Part shown: positions 33,979 to 42,062 of the stretch, piece after piece
Numbering within the stretch: position 1 is the first letter of the stretch
Layout of the letters: each line of letters begins with the position of its first letter
Assembly (NCBI GenBank): GCA_016869045.1
Contig: VGFC01000005.1
Coordinates: 1-50,769 of the forward strand
Reading direction: 5' to 3'
Source: Armatimonadota bacterium
Lineage (GTDB): Bacteria > Armatimonadota > Zipacnadia > Zipacnadales > VGFC01
Length of the DNA: 50,769 nt
Made by a program: the position numbers and the translations under genes
The notes under the pieces: model-generated
What the model was told of the DNA's origin: nothing
Databases searched by the model: none
The model's input: the letters and a program-made list of their open reading frames with translations, nothing else

Positions 33979-35055
33979 TCAGTACTCGGCGCGCCGGAGC
34001 ATGACGAGACCCACGGCGGCGAAGAGGACGTTCTGGAGCCACCCGGCGACGACCGGATGGAGCGTGCCCGCAAGGCCGAAAGCCAGCGTCCATGAGCGGA
34101 CGCCGTTGTAGAGGAAGATGATGAGGATGGCGATGAGGATTCCGCCGAAGGCGCCCCACCGCGCATAGCGGAAGGCCAGCGGCGCGCCGATCAGCGCGAA
34201 GACAAGACATGCTGCGGGAATGGAGTACTTGAACTGCAGCTCGACTTGCAGCGTATGGGCGTCCTGGCCTCCCGCCTCCAAGACGTCAACGCGGTCCCGC
34301 AACTCGCGGGCGCTCATCTCGAAGGCGGAACGCTTCTCCGCGTAGTAGTTCTGCAGGGCCGCCGATAGCTCAATCTTGCGCGTGTCGAAGAGGCGCGGCG
34401 CGCCGGGCCGGTTCCAGCGGTCGAAGCTCTGGCTCAGGCCCTCGTGCAGCCACCATACATTGGCCTGCAGATCGGCGTACCGGGCCTGGGTGATGTCCTG
34501 CAGCCGGCCGTCGGCGCCGAAGCTCCAGATGACGATGTTCTCCAGGAAGTTCGTGTCCGCGTTCAGGTGCCGGACGTAGAAGATGCGGCCCTCCCGGTCC
34601 CGGAAGAACTGGTTGTGCTCTTCGCGCAGGACCGGCTGGGTCATCCGGATGCGCTCGATCACCCGCACGGCCGCGTCGTTGGCATCGGGCACGACCCACT
34701 CGTTCAACGCGAAAGCGGCGATGGTGGCCAGGGCGCCGGCCAGGATCATGGGCCGGCAGATTCGCAGCAGGCTGACGCCGGCGGCGCGGATCGCGGTGAT
34801 CTCGCCCTCCCGCGTGGCACGTGCCATCGCCAGCGAGATCGCGACAAGCGTGCCGACCGGCATCGACCACACGAACGCCCCCGGGCTGCGCAACCAGAGG
34901 TACTGGGCGACCAGCAGCGGCGGCGTGCGGGCATTGAGGATCGTGGAGCCGATCTGCCTCGCGATGTCGCCGAGCAGAATCACGGCGAACGTGCACACAC
35001 CAATGAGGAAGGGGACAACGAGATCACTGAGGAGGAGGCGGTCGAAGAGCCGCAT
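33979..35055 (-). CDS. lptF: LptF/LptG (YjgP/YjgQ) family permease
   Basis: A 358-residue inner-membrane component of the lipopolysaccharide export bridge. It has the N-terminal spans with LSDLVVPFLIGVCTFAVILL and YLWLRSPGAFVWSMPVGTL. It also has the family's cytoplasmic signature AMARATREGEITAIRAAGVSLLRIC, a large periplasmic beta-jellyroll domain (about 120-260), and three C-terminal spans (LVFALIGAPLAFRY, GILIAILIIFLYNGVRSW, LQNVLFAAVGLVML). LptF and LptG normally form a heterodimer with ATPase LptB; only one permease gene is in the window and its partner must be elsewhere, or it works as a homodimer. Naming it F rather than G is tentative. Its presence argues for an LPS-type outer membrane. 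Confidence 0.88.
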   Translation of the reverse strand: MRLFDRLLLSDLVVPFLIGVCTFAVILLGDIARQIGSTILNARTPPLLVAQYLWLRSPGAFVWSMPVGTLVAISLAMARATREGEITAIRAAGVSLLRICRPMILAGALATIAAFALNEWVVPDANDAAVRVIERIRMTQPVLREEHNQFFRDREGRIFYVRHLNADTNFLENIVIWSFGADGRLQDITQARYADLQANVWWLHEGLSQSFDRWNRPGAPRLFDTRKIELSAALQNYYAEKRSAFEMSARELRDRVDVLEAGGQDAHTLQVELQFKYSIPAACLVFALIGAPLAFRYARWGAFGGILIAILIIFLYNGVRSWTLAFGLAGTLHPVVAGWLQNVLFAAVGLVMLRRAEY

Positions 35056-35056
35056 G

Positions 35057-35205
<149 letters not shown>

Positions 35206-36135
35206 TCACGACATGTCGATCGCCACGTCGTCTGCCACGCCGCCCAGCAGCGTGTAGTCGGTGCGCACGGTCTGCAGGATGGAGCCGGGCACGTACTTGC
35301 TGACCGGGCCGTGGGCGACGAGCCGCGCGATGAAGCGCTGCCAGCACATGGTGGTCACCGGACCGCACATGCCGTCGAGCCAGAACGAGCGGTGCTTCGC
35401 GTTCACGATGTCGCGCGGGCCGATGCTGGCGGCCTTCGGCGGCACCCACGACCAGTCTCCCCCGAAGGAGTGCAGCGCATTCTGCATGATCGTCATCGGG
35501 TTCAGCTCGACGATGCGCGCCGGCGCTTGCACGTACTCCTCGAGCGTCGCAAACTCATCGCCCAGGTGGCTCTCCCAGAACGCGATGTGCCCGCACCAAC
35601 CGATCCCGCCGTAGCAGCAGTCCGCCTCCCCCGCCTCCGCGATCAGTTCCGAGTAGCGGCCGACGTTTTGAGTATCGGGGAAGTGGATGTTCTCGGGCAG
35701 CGGGCGCAGCTCCTCGTCGATCTTGAGGAAGAAGTTCTCCCGCATCGCCGTTGCGAAGGAGCCCTCCCAGTCCGGCGGAGCGGTGTTGCCGTTCTCGTCC
35801 GCATATTCATCCATGTTGAAGGTGACGAGGTGCTTGCAGGAGAGACGGAACTGGTTGATGAGCCGGGCGGCGATGGTGAACTGCGGCACCGGGCCCACCG
35901 GCAGAATCAGGACGCACTTGCGCCCCTCGGCCTGGGCAACCTGAATGCGGCCGATGATGTCGAGCGCGAACTCGAGGTAGAACTGCGCCGAGTCATCGAT
36001 CACGCGGATCCTGAAGTCCGGGTTCGCGTGCTTGCAAATGTCGGCGCGCTTGATCGCGCGAACGCGGGCACACGCGGCGGGATCCTGGAACGAGATGAAC
36101 TTCGCGAGCGCGGGTTGGAAAGCCACCGTCCTCAC
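35206..36135 (-). CDS. NagB-family (glucosamine-6-phosphate isomerase/deaminase-like) protein
   Basis: A 309-residue protein of the NagB/6-phosphogluconolactonase fold. Recognisable blocks are VLILPVGPVPQFTIAARLIN (phosphate-loop region), LVTFNMDEYADENG (D109, equivalent to E. coli D72) and CCYGGIGWCGHIAFWESH. In the last block H183 and E188 match E. coli H143 and E148, but C181 and W180 replace the D141 and N140 of the canonical GVGNDGHIAFNE. Since D141 pairs with the catalytic histidine, deaminase chemistry may be altered or lost. The protein also has about 40 extra N-terminal residues. The start is GTG at 36135; no ideal ribosome binding site is seen. It lies upstream of lptF on the minus strand, which hints at amino-sugar or envelope metabolism. 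Confidence 0.8.
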   Translation of the reverse strand: MRTVAFQPALAKFISFQDPAACARVRAIKRADICKHANPDFRIRVIDDSAQFYLEFALDIIGRIQVAQAEGRKCVLILPVGPVPQFTIAARLINQFRLSCKHLVTFNMDEYADENGNTAPPDWEGSFATAMRENFFLKIDEELRPLPENIHFPDTQNVGRYSELIAEAGEADCCYGGIGWCGHIAFWESHLGDEFATLEEYVQAPARIVELNPMTIMQNALHSFGGDWSWVPPKAASIGPRDIVNAKHRSFWLDGMCGPVTTMCWQRFIARLVAHGPVSKYVPGSILQTVRTDYTLLGGVADDVAIDMS

Positions 36136-36201
36136 CCCCGAGGGATGTAGAGCGCCGTGTCGGATCGCCGTTCGCCAACCGCCGTCCGCCCACCTCCCCC
36201 G

Positions 36202-38868
36202 TCAGGGCTGTGCCGGAGCCGGCGTCGGCGGCGCCGGCGGTTGGGCGGGCGTTTCGGTTCTCGGCTCAGGTTGCGGGCCTAGCTGCCAGGCCGGATTGCT
36301 CATGTCGGCCTTGGGCAGATCCAGCGGCCGGAAGTTCTCATCGCTCAGCGGGTCGGTCGTCATGCGGCCGCTCTGGGCCTTCGTGAGCGCATCGACCTGG
36401 GCATCGTCCAGGATGATGTGCGGCGTGAGGAAGACGAGCAGCTCGCTGCGGGAGTTCTCCCGCTTCTTGTCCTCGAAGAGCTTGCCGATGATCGGGATCT
36501 TGCGCAGGATCGGCACGCCCTGGATCGTCACGGACTTCTGCTCGGCGATGATGCCGCCGATGATGACCGTCTGGCCGTCGCGGACCTCCACCGTGGTGTT
36601 CGCCTCGCGCTTGGCGATCCGCGGCGCCAGCAGCTTCTCGTCGAAGCTGATGAGCGCATCGACTGTCTGCTGCACCTCCAGGCTGATCCGCTCACGCTGG
36701 TTGATGTGAGGCGTCACCGCCAGGGTGTTGCTCACGTCGATGAAGGCGACGGTCTGCTGGATGCTGCCCCCGGTTGTCTCGCGCGTGCTCTCCTGGTAGG
36801 GGATCGACTCGCCGATGGAGATCGTCGCCGGCGTGTTGTCGGAGGCGATGATGTTCGGGCTGCTGAGGATCTCGACATCGGAGCGCGTCTCCAGCGTGCG
36901 CATGAAGGCCTGCAAGCTGTCGGAGATCAGGCTGTAACTCAAGCCGGTGGCGGCGGTCTTGAGGCCCTCCCACGCGGTGCCGGCGGTGCCCGAGGCGCTG
37001 GAATGGCCGAGCAGGTTCCGGTCGATCAGGCTCCACTCGATGCCCAGGCGGTCCGTGTCGCCCAGCGTCACGTCGGCGATCAGCACCTCAATGTAGACTT
37101 GCGGCACGCGCCGGTCGAGCTGCTTGATGAGCTGCTCCAGCGTGGTGAAGGTCTCCGGCGGGCCGGTCAACAGGATCGTGTTGGTCGGAGCATCGGCGAC
37201 GACGTTGACGTTGCGCAGCTGGTCGAGAGGCGCCTGACCCCCGGTGCTCTGCCGGCTCCCCATCAGCAGGAACGAGAAGAAGCCCCCGCCTCTCATGCTG
37301 CCCTGGATGAGGTTGCTGACGGTGGTCGCCACTTCGTCGGCCATCGCGTTCTCCAGCGGGATGGCCCGCACGACCGTCTCCACCTCGGCCGACACGTCCA
37401 GCTGGGTGACAAGCTCCAGGATCTGCGTGAGGTTGTCCTTGTCGGCCGTGATGATCAGGCTCCTGGTGCGCAGGTCCGGCACCACGCGGTTGGCGGCCAG
37501 CCCCGTCTGCTGCTCGCCGCCCCGACCGAAGGAGGAGAAGAAGGGGCTGAACATGCGCCCGAAGATTCCGCCGCTGCGGCGCGAGAACTGGTCGGTCTGC
37601 TCGTAGAGCGAGTTGATCTGGTCGGAGAGGGTCTGCGGATCGGCGTACTTCAGCGGCACGATCTTCGCCTCGATCTCCGGCTGCATGTTGACATCGACTT
37701 TCTTGACGATGTCCTTGATGCTCTTCATGTTGTCGGCGGACGCAGCGACAAACAGCGAGTTCGTGCGCTTCTCCGCGACGATCTTCACCTGACCCTTCAC
37801 GTCCATCAGGCCGCCGCCGGTAGGTCCGGGCGGGGCCCCGCCCGGGCCACCCGGGCCGCCGCCGCCCATCTGCTCCCGCATCCGACGCTGCATGTCGGCG
37901 GAGAGCCCGGCGAGGGGCGACTCCTTCTCGAAGAGCTGCGTCAGCTCCGTGGCCAGCTCCGTCGCGTCCGCGTACTGCAGAGCGATGACGTCGATCTCCT
38001 TGACCTCGGCGCGGTCCGTGTCCAGGGCCTTCACGATCTCCATCAGCCGGGCGACGTTCGCCTCGGTGGCGATGATGACGAGGGTGTTCGTGTCGGCGTT
38101 GGCGATGAGGGCGCCCTGGTCATCCGGGACGAGGGGCTTGAGGTCGTCCTTGAGCTTGCCGGCGTCGATGTTCTGGATCTGCAGGACCTGGGTGATGTAA
38201 CGGTCGGTGCGTTCGGCCCCGCCCTCTCCGACCCGAACGCTCATCGGCTCCTGCATGGCGCTCTTCTTGGGCACCACGCGGTAGATGCTGTCATCCTCGA
38301 TGAGGGAGTACCCCTTCACCGAGAGCAGCGCCGACAGAATCTTGAACGCATCGGCGACCGTGATCTTGGCGGTGCTGACGATGGTGATCTTCGCCTGCAC
38401 GGAGGGCTCGCGGACGATCGTCTTGCCGCTCTGCTCGGCCAGGAACTTCAGGACATGGTCGATGTCCGCCTGGTCGAAGTTCATCGAGATCAGCTTGTTG
38501 CCGTCCGGCTTCTCCGGGATGAAGACGGAGATCGGCCCGGTGGGGGTCTCGGGCTTCGTCTCCCCCGCGCCCGGCTGCGAGCCGCCGGGCGCCCCGGGTG
38601 TGCCGGGAGACGTCGGCGCTCCCGGAGTGCCCGGGGCCCCGGGCGGCGGCCCGCCACCCGGCGCGCCCTGCACGGAGACCGTGCCGGAGAAGGTGCCCGA
38701 ACCGGGTGGGCCGCCCGGCCCTCCGGGACCGAAGCGGCGGATCTCCACCTGCGGCGGCTGCCCGTAGACGAGGGCCGCTGCGAGGAGGGTCAGCAGGCCG
38801 ATCAGGCTCAGCAGACCTGCCGTCGCCATCAGGTAGGATTGCTGCCGATGAATGCGGTGCGGTCTCAT
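36202..38868 (-). CDS. gspD: Type II secretion/type IV pilus secretin (GspD/PilQ-like) with an extra N domain
   Basis: An 888-residue outer-membrane channel subunit, last in the secretion operon. It has a signal sequence or anchor (about 12-35), a Gly/Pro-rich linker (47-105) and N0 (about 126-200, ISMNFDQADIDHVLKFLAEQ). Four N1-like modules follow: 225-283 (VLQIQNIDAGKLKDDL), 292-392 (VIALQYADATELATEL), 401-491 (IVPLKYADPQTLSDQI) and 500-586 (VRAIPLENAMADEVAT). The last three carry Gly- or Phe-rich insertions. The secretin domain (about 590-820) has VEILSSPNIIASDNTPATIS and VPILRKIPIIGKLF. Canonical GspD has three such modules after N0. ATG 38868 follows GGGAGGG. The C-terminal 60 residues are Pro-rich with no obvious pilotin-binding domain. 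Confidence 0.95.
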   Translation of the reverse strand: MRPHRIHRQQSYLMATAGLLSLIGLLTLLAAALVYGQPPQVEIRRFGPGGPGGPPGSGTFSGTVSVQGAPGGGPPPGAPGTPGAPTSPGTPGAPGGSQPGAGETKPETPTGPISVFIPEKPDGNKLISMNFDQADIDHVLKFLAEQSGKTIVREPSVQAKITIVSTAKITVADAFKILSALLSVKGYSLIEDDSIYRVVPKKSAMQEPMSVRVGEGGAERTDRYITQVLQIQNIDAGKLKDDLKPLVPDDQGALIANADTNTLVIIATEANVARLMEIVKALDTDRAEVKEIDVIALQYADATELATELTQLFEKESPLAGLSADMQRRMREQMGGGGPGGPGGAPPGPTGGGLMDVKGQVKIVAEKRTNSLFVAASADNMKSIKDIVKKVDVNMQPEIEAKIVPLKYADPQTLSDQINSLYEQTDQFSRRSGGIFGRMFSPFFSSFGRGGEQQTGLAANRVVPDLRTRSLIITADKDNLTQILELVTQLDVSAEVETVVRAIPLENAMADEVATTVSNLIQGSMRGGGFFSFLLMGSRQSTGGQAPLDQLRNVNVVADAPTNTILLTGPPETFTTLEQLIKQLDRRVPQVYIEVLIADVTLGDTDRLGIEWSLIDRNLLGHSSASGTAGTAWEGLKTAATGLSYSLISDSLQAFMRTLETRSDVEILSSPNIIASDNTPATISIGESIPYQESTRETTGGSIQQTVAFIDVSNTLAVTPHINQRERISLEVQQTVDALISFDEKLLAPRIAKREANTTVEVRDGQTVIIGGIIAEQKSVTIQGVPILRKIPIIGKLFEDKKRENSRSELLVFLTPHIILDDAQVDALTKAQSGRMTTDPLSDENFRPLDLPKADMSNPAWQLGPQPEPRTETPAQPPAPPTPAPAQP

Positions 38869-38923
38869 GCGTCTACCCTCCCACCACGGCATGGGCCGTG
38901 GGTGCTCAGATCATCGGGAACGG

Positions 38924-39766
38924 CTACTGCCCTCGCTCGCGTCGCCGGCGCGATTCCAGGTACTCCTGCGCCCGCGCCCGGTCCTCCGGCGACAGGTACG
39001 CCCCGTACTGCGCATACATGCCCTCCAGCTCCGCCAGTGGCCGGCCCTCCGCCCAGGCGAGCATGTCCCCCGAGAATGCGCCGCCCATCTCCCCGCCACG
39101 CCCCCCACCACCCGGTCTGTCCGACCCGCCGGGCGAGGCCCCCGAGGCAACCGTCGGCCCCGTGGCCGCCGCCCCGCCCGCGGGAGCCGCGGCAGCCTGG
39201 TCGGGCAGCTGCTTGCTGCCCATCAGGAGCGTGAACTGCTTCCCGCCGCGGTCGAGCACTGCCGAGTTCTCGCCGATCAGGACGACACGGAAGCCCTCGA
39301 ACTCCTCGTGCAGCGCGACGTACCGGCCCGTCCGCGTCGAGAGCTTCTCGATGAGCACCTGCAGCCGACCGCCGACCTGAACCACGCCAGTCAGCGCTAG
39401 GTCGGCCAGCGGATCGGCCGGCTTGGGCGGGCCTCCCGTCGGTCCCGGCCCGCTCGGTCCCGGGTTCGGCTTCTGTGCCCCGGCCTTCGGCGTCCCTTCC
39501 CCCGAGCCACCTTCGGCCGCCTTGGGTGCACGGACCAGCGGGCGGAAGAGGTCACGCTGCGCGACGCGGGCGTAGTCGGCGGAGGACTCCGCCGCGCTCG
39601 CCTCCTCGGGAGCCGGGGCGGCGTCCGCCTGCACAGGAGGGGCGACCGCGTCGGCCCGAGTTCTCGGCCGCGAATTGCTCTTGACGCGGTGCAGCAGTTC
39701 GGCCGCCGCGAGAGCGCAGATGACCAGGATGCCGACTGCCGCAAAGACCTTGACCGAAGTCCTCAT
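38924..39766 (-). CDS. GspC/PilP-like inner-membrane secretion component
   Basis: A 280-residue bitopic protein. One membrane anchor (about 6-26, KVFAAVGILVICALAAAELL) is followed by a disordered Pro/Ala linker with YARVAQRDLFRPLV (about 65-78), the region that leads into the HR domain of GspC or PilP. About 124-182 is the small beta domain (LALTGVVQVGGRLQVLIE, YVALHEEFEGFRVVLIGENS, FTLLMG) that in homologues contacts the secretin N0 domain. The C-terminal 100 residues are Gly-rich then helical (LAELEGMYAQYGAYLSPEDR), an extension I do not recognise; no PDZ domain is present. Its ATG overlaps the stop of the pilO-like gene (ATGA), and it immediately precedes the secretin gene. Confidence 0.8.
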   Translation of the reverse strand: MRTSVKVFAAVGILVICALAAAELLHRVKSNSRPRTRADAVAPPVQADAAPAPEEASAAESSADYARVAQRDLFRPLVRAPKAAEGGSGEGTPKAGAQKPNPGPSGPGPTGGPPKPADPLADLALTGVVQVGGRLQVLIEKLSTRTGRYVALHEEFEGFRVVLIGENSAVLDRGGKQFTLLMGSKQLPDQAAAAPAGGAAATGPTVASGASPGGSDRPGGGGRGGEMGGAFSGDMLAWAEGRPLAELEGMYAQYGAYLSPEDRARAQEYLESRRRRERGQ

Positions 39767-40362
39767 CCCGCCGCCGTTCCGGGGAGCCGGGCAGTCGCCT
39801 CCGACTCCGCCGCGTTGTCCGCAGACTGAATGGCGTACGTGAAGAGCAGCAACTCGACCGACAGGTCCTGCGTCTTCGCATCCTCGCCGGGCGGCACGAT
39901 ATGCAGCCGCCGGACCATGATGGCGGGCCGGAGGTTGCGGAGGTCATACAGGAACTCCACGAGCTGCGGCAGGCTGCACTGGGCCGCGACGCTCAGCGAG
40001 TAGACGGCGTAGCTCTCCTCGATCTTAGGCGGCAGGGGCTCGTAGCGCGTGATCTTCGCGCCGCACTCCTGACCGAGGCCCTGCACGTCGTTGATGAGGA
40101 CCGGCACCACTCGTTGCGAGGCGGCCAGGTCGGGCGTCTCGTGCACCATGCGCGCGACCCGCCGGCGCTCCTGTGCGTAGCTGTCCCGCTCACCGGCGAT
40201 GCGCTGGAGCTTGGCCAAGTCGTCGCGGTCGGCCTGCAGGCTCGCGCGCGCCTTCATCCAGCGCTGCTGCATGGGAGACAGGACGAACGACCACGCCACG
40301 ATCCCCACGGCGATCAGGAAGCCTGCGGCCAGCACCCGCTTGTCGCGTCTGGTGAGTTTCAT
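39763..40362 (-). CDS. pilO: PilO/GspM-like inner-membrane assembly protein
   Basis: A 199-residue bitopic protein. A short cytoplasmic N-terminus (MKLTRRDKR) and one membrane span (about 10-29) lead into a coiled-coil region (about 33-75, RWMKARASLQADRDDLAKLQ) and a ferredoxin-like C-terminal domain (about 90-180, LINDVQGLGQECGAKITRYE, YSLSVAAQCSLPQLVEFLYD, IMVRRLHIVPPGEDAKTQDL). This is the PilO fold, shared with GspM. It should pair with the PilN part of the upstream fusion through its coiled coil to form the inner-membrane platform. Start and stop overlap the neighbouring genes by four bases on both sides. Confidence 0.88.
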   Translation of the reverse strand: MKLTRRDKRVLAAGFLIAVGIVAWSFVLSPMQQRWMKARASLQADRDDLAKLQRIAGERDSYAQERRRVARMVHETPDLAASQRVVPVLINDVQGLGQECGAKITRYEPLPPKIEESYAVYSLSVAAQCSLPQLVEFLYDLRNLRPAIMVRRLHIVPPGEDAKTQDLSVELLLFTYAIQSADNAAESEATARLPGTAAG

Positions 40363-41960
40363 GGGCCTGAGCGGCGGGTCGATCCCGCGCCTTTCGCCTC
40401 GCTTTCGGTGGTCTCCGGCTGCGGGAAGTCGGCCGTGATGTCGAACTCGTACACCTGCCGGTCGCCGATCGTGACGATGCTGATGCTGGTCAGCTTAACC
40501 TGCTCCAGGTAGGGCTTGCGACTGAGCGCACGGACCGCCTCTGTGACGGCCGTGGAGTCTAGCGCGTTGCCATGGATGCTGACCCCTCGTTCCCGGTCGT
40601 AGAGGAAGTCCTTCAGCCACAGTCCTCCGGGGAACGAGTCGGACAGGTCGCGCAGCACGTCCAGCGGCCGGGCCTCGCCGCGCTCCATGTCCGCCAGCAC
40701 ATCGTTCACATCCTGGACCGCCGCTGCCGCCGCGAGGGCGGTATCCACGTCCCCCACTTCCGCTCGCAGGCGCGAGACCTGACCGCGGACCTGCCGGGCA
40801 TCGCTCTCGATTCGTTGCAGGCGGCTGTTGGCGTACGCGTAGGCCGCCCCAATCACCAGCACGAGCGCCGCCAGCGCCGCGACCCAGGCCGTCTTCTCCT
40901 GACGACGGCGCCGGTCGGCGCGCTCGGCGCGCGGTGAAAGGTCGATCGCGACCGGGCTTCTGCCGGCCGACCTCAGCGCCAGGCCGTACGCCAGCGTGAA
41001 CCAGTGACCGGGCGCAGGGAGGTCGGTGGCCGCGGCGGGCAGCGGATCGAAGATGTCGATGGGCTGCCCGATCGCCCACTCCAGCGCCTCGGAGAGGCCC
41101 GGGGTCTCGGCGCCCTCGCCCGTGATCGCCACCGTGCAGCGGCCCGCGCCCCCCCGCTGGCTGCGGAACGATTCCAGCGTCCGCCGAATCTCCTGAGCCA
41201 GGCGCGTCAGCCACGCGGCCGCCGCCTCGCGGTCGGGCGCCTCGCCGGGGGCGCTCACCGCAGGCGGGCCGGCCTCCAGGCCTTTGACGCCGTCCGTGCG
41301 CCGAATGCCCTCGGCCTCAGCGGGACTGATCTTCAGGTCGTCTACGAGGGCTGCCCGCAGGGCATCGACCCCAGCCGGGGCGGAGCGTGCGACGACAAGG
41401 CTGCCGGACTCGCACACGACGATCGAGGTGTGCTCGCCCGAGAGGTCCACCACCAGGGCCGCCTCGCCTCCCTCACCGTGGGCCTGCTGCCAGGCGGCCA
41501 GCAGCGCCGTGCCGGCCGTGTCCAGCACCGTGGGCGCCCCAGTGGCCTCGGACAGGGCGTGGGCTGCTTGGGTCGCGTCGTCCTTGCGGACCGCCGCGAT
41601 GACGACCTCCAGCCGATCGGCCGCGCGGTCGTGGCGGATCTGATAGTCGAGTTCCACCGCCTCCAGCGGCAGCGGGATGTACCGCTCCGCCTCGAAACGC
41701 ACCATTCGGTCCACGTTCTGCGGACTGGTAGGTGGCAGCGTCATCCGCCGGACGGTGGCCCGGTCCAGGCCGAAGGCCGTCGTTACCACCCCCGGCCGCA
41801 CGTGCAGGTCGTGCAGCGAATCGCGCAGCGAATTGGCCAGCGACCCGGACAGTCGCGTCTCGTGAGCGGCTACCGGACGCAGCGAGGTCGGATCCAGCGC
41901 GATGGCGCGGACCGTCGTCTCGGTAACCGAGATCCCTACAGCGGGCTCAGTGCGTGCCAC
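40359..41960 (-). CDS. PilM-PilN fusion (GspL-like) platform protein
   Basis: A 533-residue protein joining two parts that are separate in type IV pilus systems. Residues 1-335 are an actin-like PilM domain (AVGISVTETTVRAIALDP, QNVDRMVRFEAERYIPLPLE, AALVVDLSGEHTSIVVCESG, FTLAYGLAL). At 337-344 VAIDLSPR stands exactly where free PilN has its N-terminal INLLP motif that docks into PilM. A membrane span (about 358-377), a coiled coil (380-430) and the PilN ferredoxin-like domain (about 440-520, GGLWLKDFLYDRERGVSIHG) follow. The whole resembles GspL topology. The start is GTG at 41960 after AAGGGGG. The fused arrangement makes PilM-PilN binding covalent. Confidence 0.9.
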   Translation of the reverse strand: MARTEPAVGISVTETTVRAIALDPTSLRPVAAHETRLSGSLANSLRDSLHDLHVRPGVVTTAFGLDRATVRRMTLPPTSPQNVDRMVRFEAERYIPLPLEAVELDYQIRHDRAADRLEVVIAAVRKDDATQAAHALSEATGAPTVLDTAGTALLAAWQQAHGEGGEAALVVDLSGEHTSIVVCESGSLVVARSAPAGVDALRAALVDDLKISPAEAEGIRRTDGVKGLEAGPPAVSAPGEAPDREAAAAWLTRLAQEIRRTLESFRSQRGGAGRCTVAITGEGAETPGLSEALEWAIGQPIDIFDPLPAAATDLPAPGHWFTLAYGLALRSAGRSPVAIDLSPRAERADRRRRQEKTAWVAALAALVLVIGAAYAYANSRLQRIESDARQVRGQVSRLRAEVGDVDTALAAAAAVQDVNDVLADMERGEARPLDVLRDLSDSFPGGLWLKDFLYDRERGVSIHGNALDSTAVTEAVRALSRKPYLEQVKLTSISIVTIGDRQVYEFDITADFPQPETTESEAKGAGSTRRSGP

Positions 41961-41990
41961 GAAGACCCCCTTGCGGAAGGTCGCATGTCT

Positions 41991-42061
41991 CGGGTCTCAG
42001 GTCGACGGCAATGTCGCGGCGCGCTGCCGTCGACTTGAGACCTGAGACCTCAAACACGAGA
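41991..42061. repeat. Inverted and tandem GGTCTCA-type repeats between gspK and pilMN
   Basis: CTCAGGTCGACGGCA (41996-42010) pairs with TGCCGTCGACTTGAG (42025-42039) at 14 of 15 positions. To its right, ACCTGAGACCTCAAACACGA continues with the same words. GACCTGAGAC and CACGAGAC also occur on the minus strand of the gspE-gspF spacer (47191-47207), so the two spacers share a repeat family. It fills the 102-base gap in an operon where most other junctions overlap. Confidence 0.65.
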
Positions 42062-42062
42062 C

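Noticed and set aside
33900-34166. N-terminal extension of the membrane/FAD fusion
   Set aside because: The 89 extra residues are Ser/Arg-rich, lie opposite the end of lptF frame-wise, and would precede the natural start MPQTREP with its GGAG site.
36418-39234. Open frame of 938 codons on the plus strand
   Set aside because: It lies opposite the secretin and pilP-like genes; the high GC content leaves antisense frames open. Its product is Arg/His/Leu/Asp-rich with no domain, whereas the minus-strand frames encode clear families.
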